From assembly GCF_000523235.1 (NCBI RefSeq), contig NZ_CP006850.1, forward strand, positions 3,658,001 to 3,722,000: a stretch of DNA of 64,000 nt. The letters run 5' to 3'. Every line of letters starts with the position of its first letter. Position 1 is the first letter of the stretch. This DNA comes from Nocardia nova SH22a. Lineage in GTDB: Bacteria; Actinomycetota; Actinomycetes; Mycobacteriales; Mycobacteriaceae. Shown piece by piece: positions 63,610 through 64,000 of the stretch. The notes under the pieces are model-generated. The model saw nothing but the letters and a program-made list of their open reading frames with translations, searched no databases and was not told the DNA's origin. Position numbers and translations under genes: made by a program.

Positions 63610-64000
63610 TCAGACGTTCGCCGCCAGCGCGGCGGTCAGTCGCTTGAACGGGCTCTCGGCGTTGTAGGCGGTGGCGAGGGCATCCAGGCGATCCGGGTCG
63701 GCGGGCGCTGTGGGGAGCGTGTCCGGGCCGGACAGTTCCACCTCGGCATCGCGAACGACACGGACGACGGGTGCGGCCGCCTTCAGATACTCTTGCGCGG
63801 CAACGAGTTTCGCGCGCACACCACGGGCCAGATTCGAATCCGGATCGTCGACGGCGGCGACCAGGGCCTCGAGGGACCCGAATCGTGAGATGAGCGTGGC
63901 CGCGGACTTGTCGCCGATTCCGGCGACACCGGGCAGACCGTCGGAGGAATCACCGCGCAGGGTGGCCATGTCCGCATAGGCGGGGCCCGCGTTCTCCTGC
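63610..64000 (-). CDS. 5'-3' exonuclease, C-terminal part
   Basis: The frame is open to the right edge, so the gene starts beyond the window. The visible 130 or so residues include DMATLRGDSSDGLPGVAGIGDKSAATLISRFGSLEALVAAV, the helix-hairpin-helix and metal-site region of 5'-3' exonuclease domains (as in DNA polymerase I). It matches mycobacterial Rv2090 in position. It is probably a stand-alone flap/5' nuclease for repair or replication. Confidence 0.9.
   Translation of the reverse strand, partial: QENAGPAYADMATLRGDSSDGLPGVAGIGDKSAATLISRFGSLEALVAAVDDPDSNLARGVRAKLVAAQEYLKAAAPVVRVVRDAEVELSGPDTLPTAPADPDRLDALATAYNAESPFKRLTAALAANV

Overview
The window is high-GC (about 70%) actinobacterial chromosome, most probably from Nocardia or a close relative in the Mycobacteriales. 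The main evidence is gene order. From about 36.6 kb to the right end it runs hisE, hisG, a RecB-like nuclease, trmI, an LppK-like lipoprotein, mpa/arc, dop, pup, prcB, prcA, pafA, pafB, pafC, tatA, tatC, helY, a DUF4333 membrane protein and a 5'-3' exonuclease. This matches, from memory, the Mycobacterium tuberculosis Rv2122c-Rv2090 block with a few insertions. metH and a divergent PAC2-family gene lie to its left, as in that genome.

Layout. 0-3 kb: the end of a DoxX-like membrane gene, an acyl-CoA synthetase and a secreted alpha/beta hydrolase. 3-7.7 kb: a stressosome operon on the minus strand (rsbR, rsbS, rsbT, an RsbX-like phosphatase, then a multidomain PAS/GAF/SpoIIE/HATPase phosphatase). 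7.8-10.3 kb: a MarR regulator divergent from a class I (Fe-S) fumarase, with an iron-box-like site between them. 10.3-14.6 kb: small membrane and secreted proteins, a VanY-like peptidase, an orphan heme/siderophore-binding lipoprotein and an MTB12-like secreted protein. 14.7-22 kb: a Wadjet type II-like SMC operon, jetA-jetB-jetC, with no jetD in the window. 22-25.6 kb: a DUF2127 membrane protein, an XRE/TPR regulator divergent from a lone degenerate serine-recombinase-like domain, and a PAC2 gene. 25.8-31.9 kb: metH, a Ser/Thr kinase and a HAD phosphatase. 32.3-35.9 kb: a three-gene cluster of a 2-oxoglutarate/Fe(II) dioxygenase, a SAM methyltransferase and a carnitine-acyltransferase homologue. 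36-42.2 kb: GNAT, hisE, hisG, the nuclease, trmI, the lipoprotein and mpa. 42.3-50.1 kb: an accessory insert (secreted cyclophilin, AIM24, NUDIX, pxpABC, GT39, ArsC, SnoaL-like, TetR). 50.2-57.4 kb: the Pup-proteasome genes. 57.4-64 kb: a ketopantoate-reductase homologue, tatAC, helY, DUF4333 and an exonuclease fragment.

How the genes work together. Dop deamidates Pup, PafA ligates it to substrates, Mpa unfolds them and PrcBA degrades them. PafBC is the linked WYL-type DNA-damage regulator. Strong hairpins separate prcA from pafA and pafA from pafB, and near-leaderless promoters are plausible at both downstream starts. The most novel-looking elements are the dioxygenase-methyltransferase-acyltransferase cluster, whose composition suggests synthesis of an O-acylated, N-methylated amino-acid derivative, and the jetABC operon without its nuclease gene. 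No tRNA, rRNA, CRISPR array or complete insertion sequence was seen.
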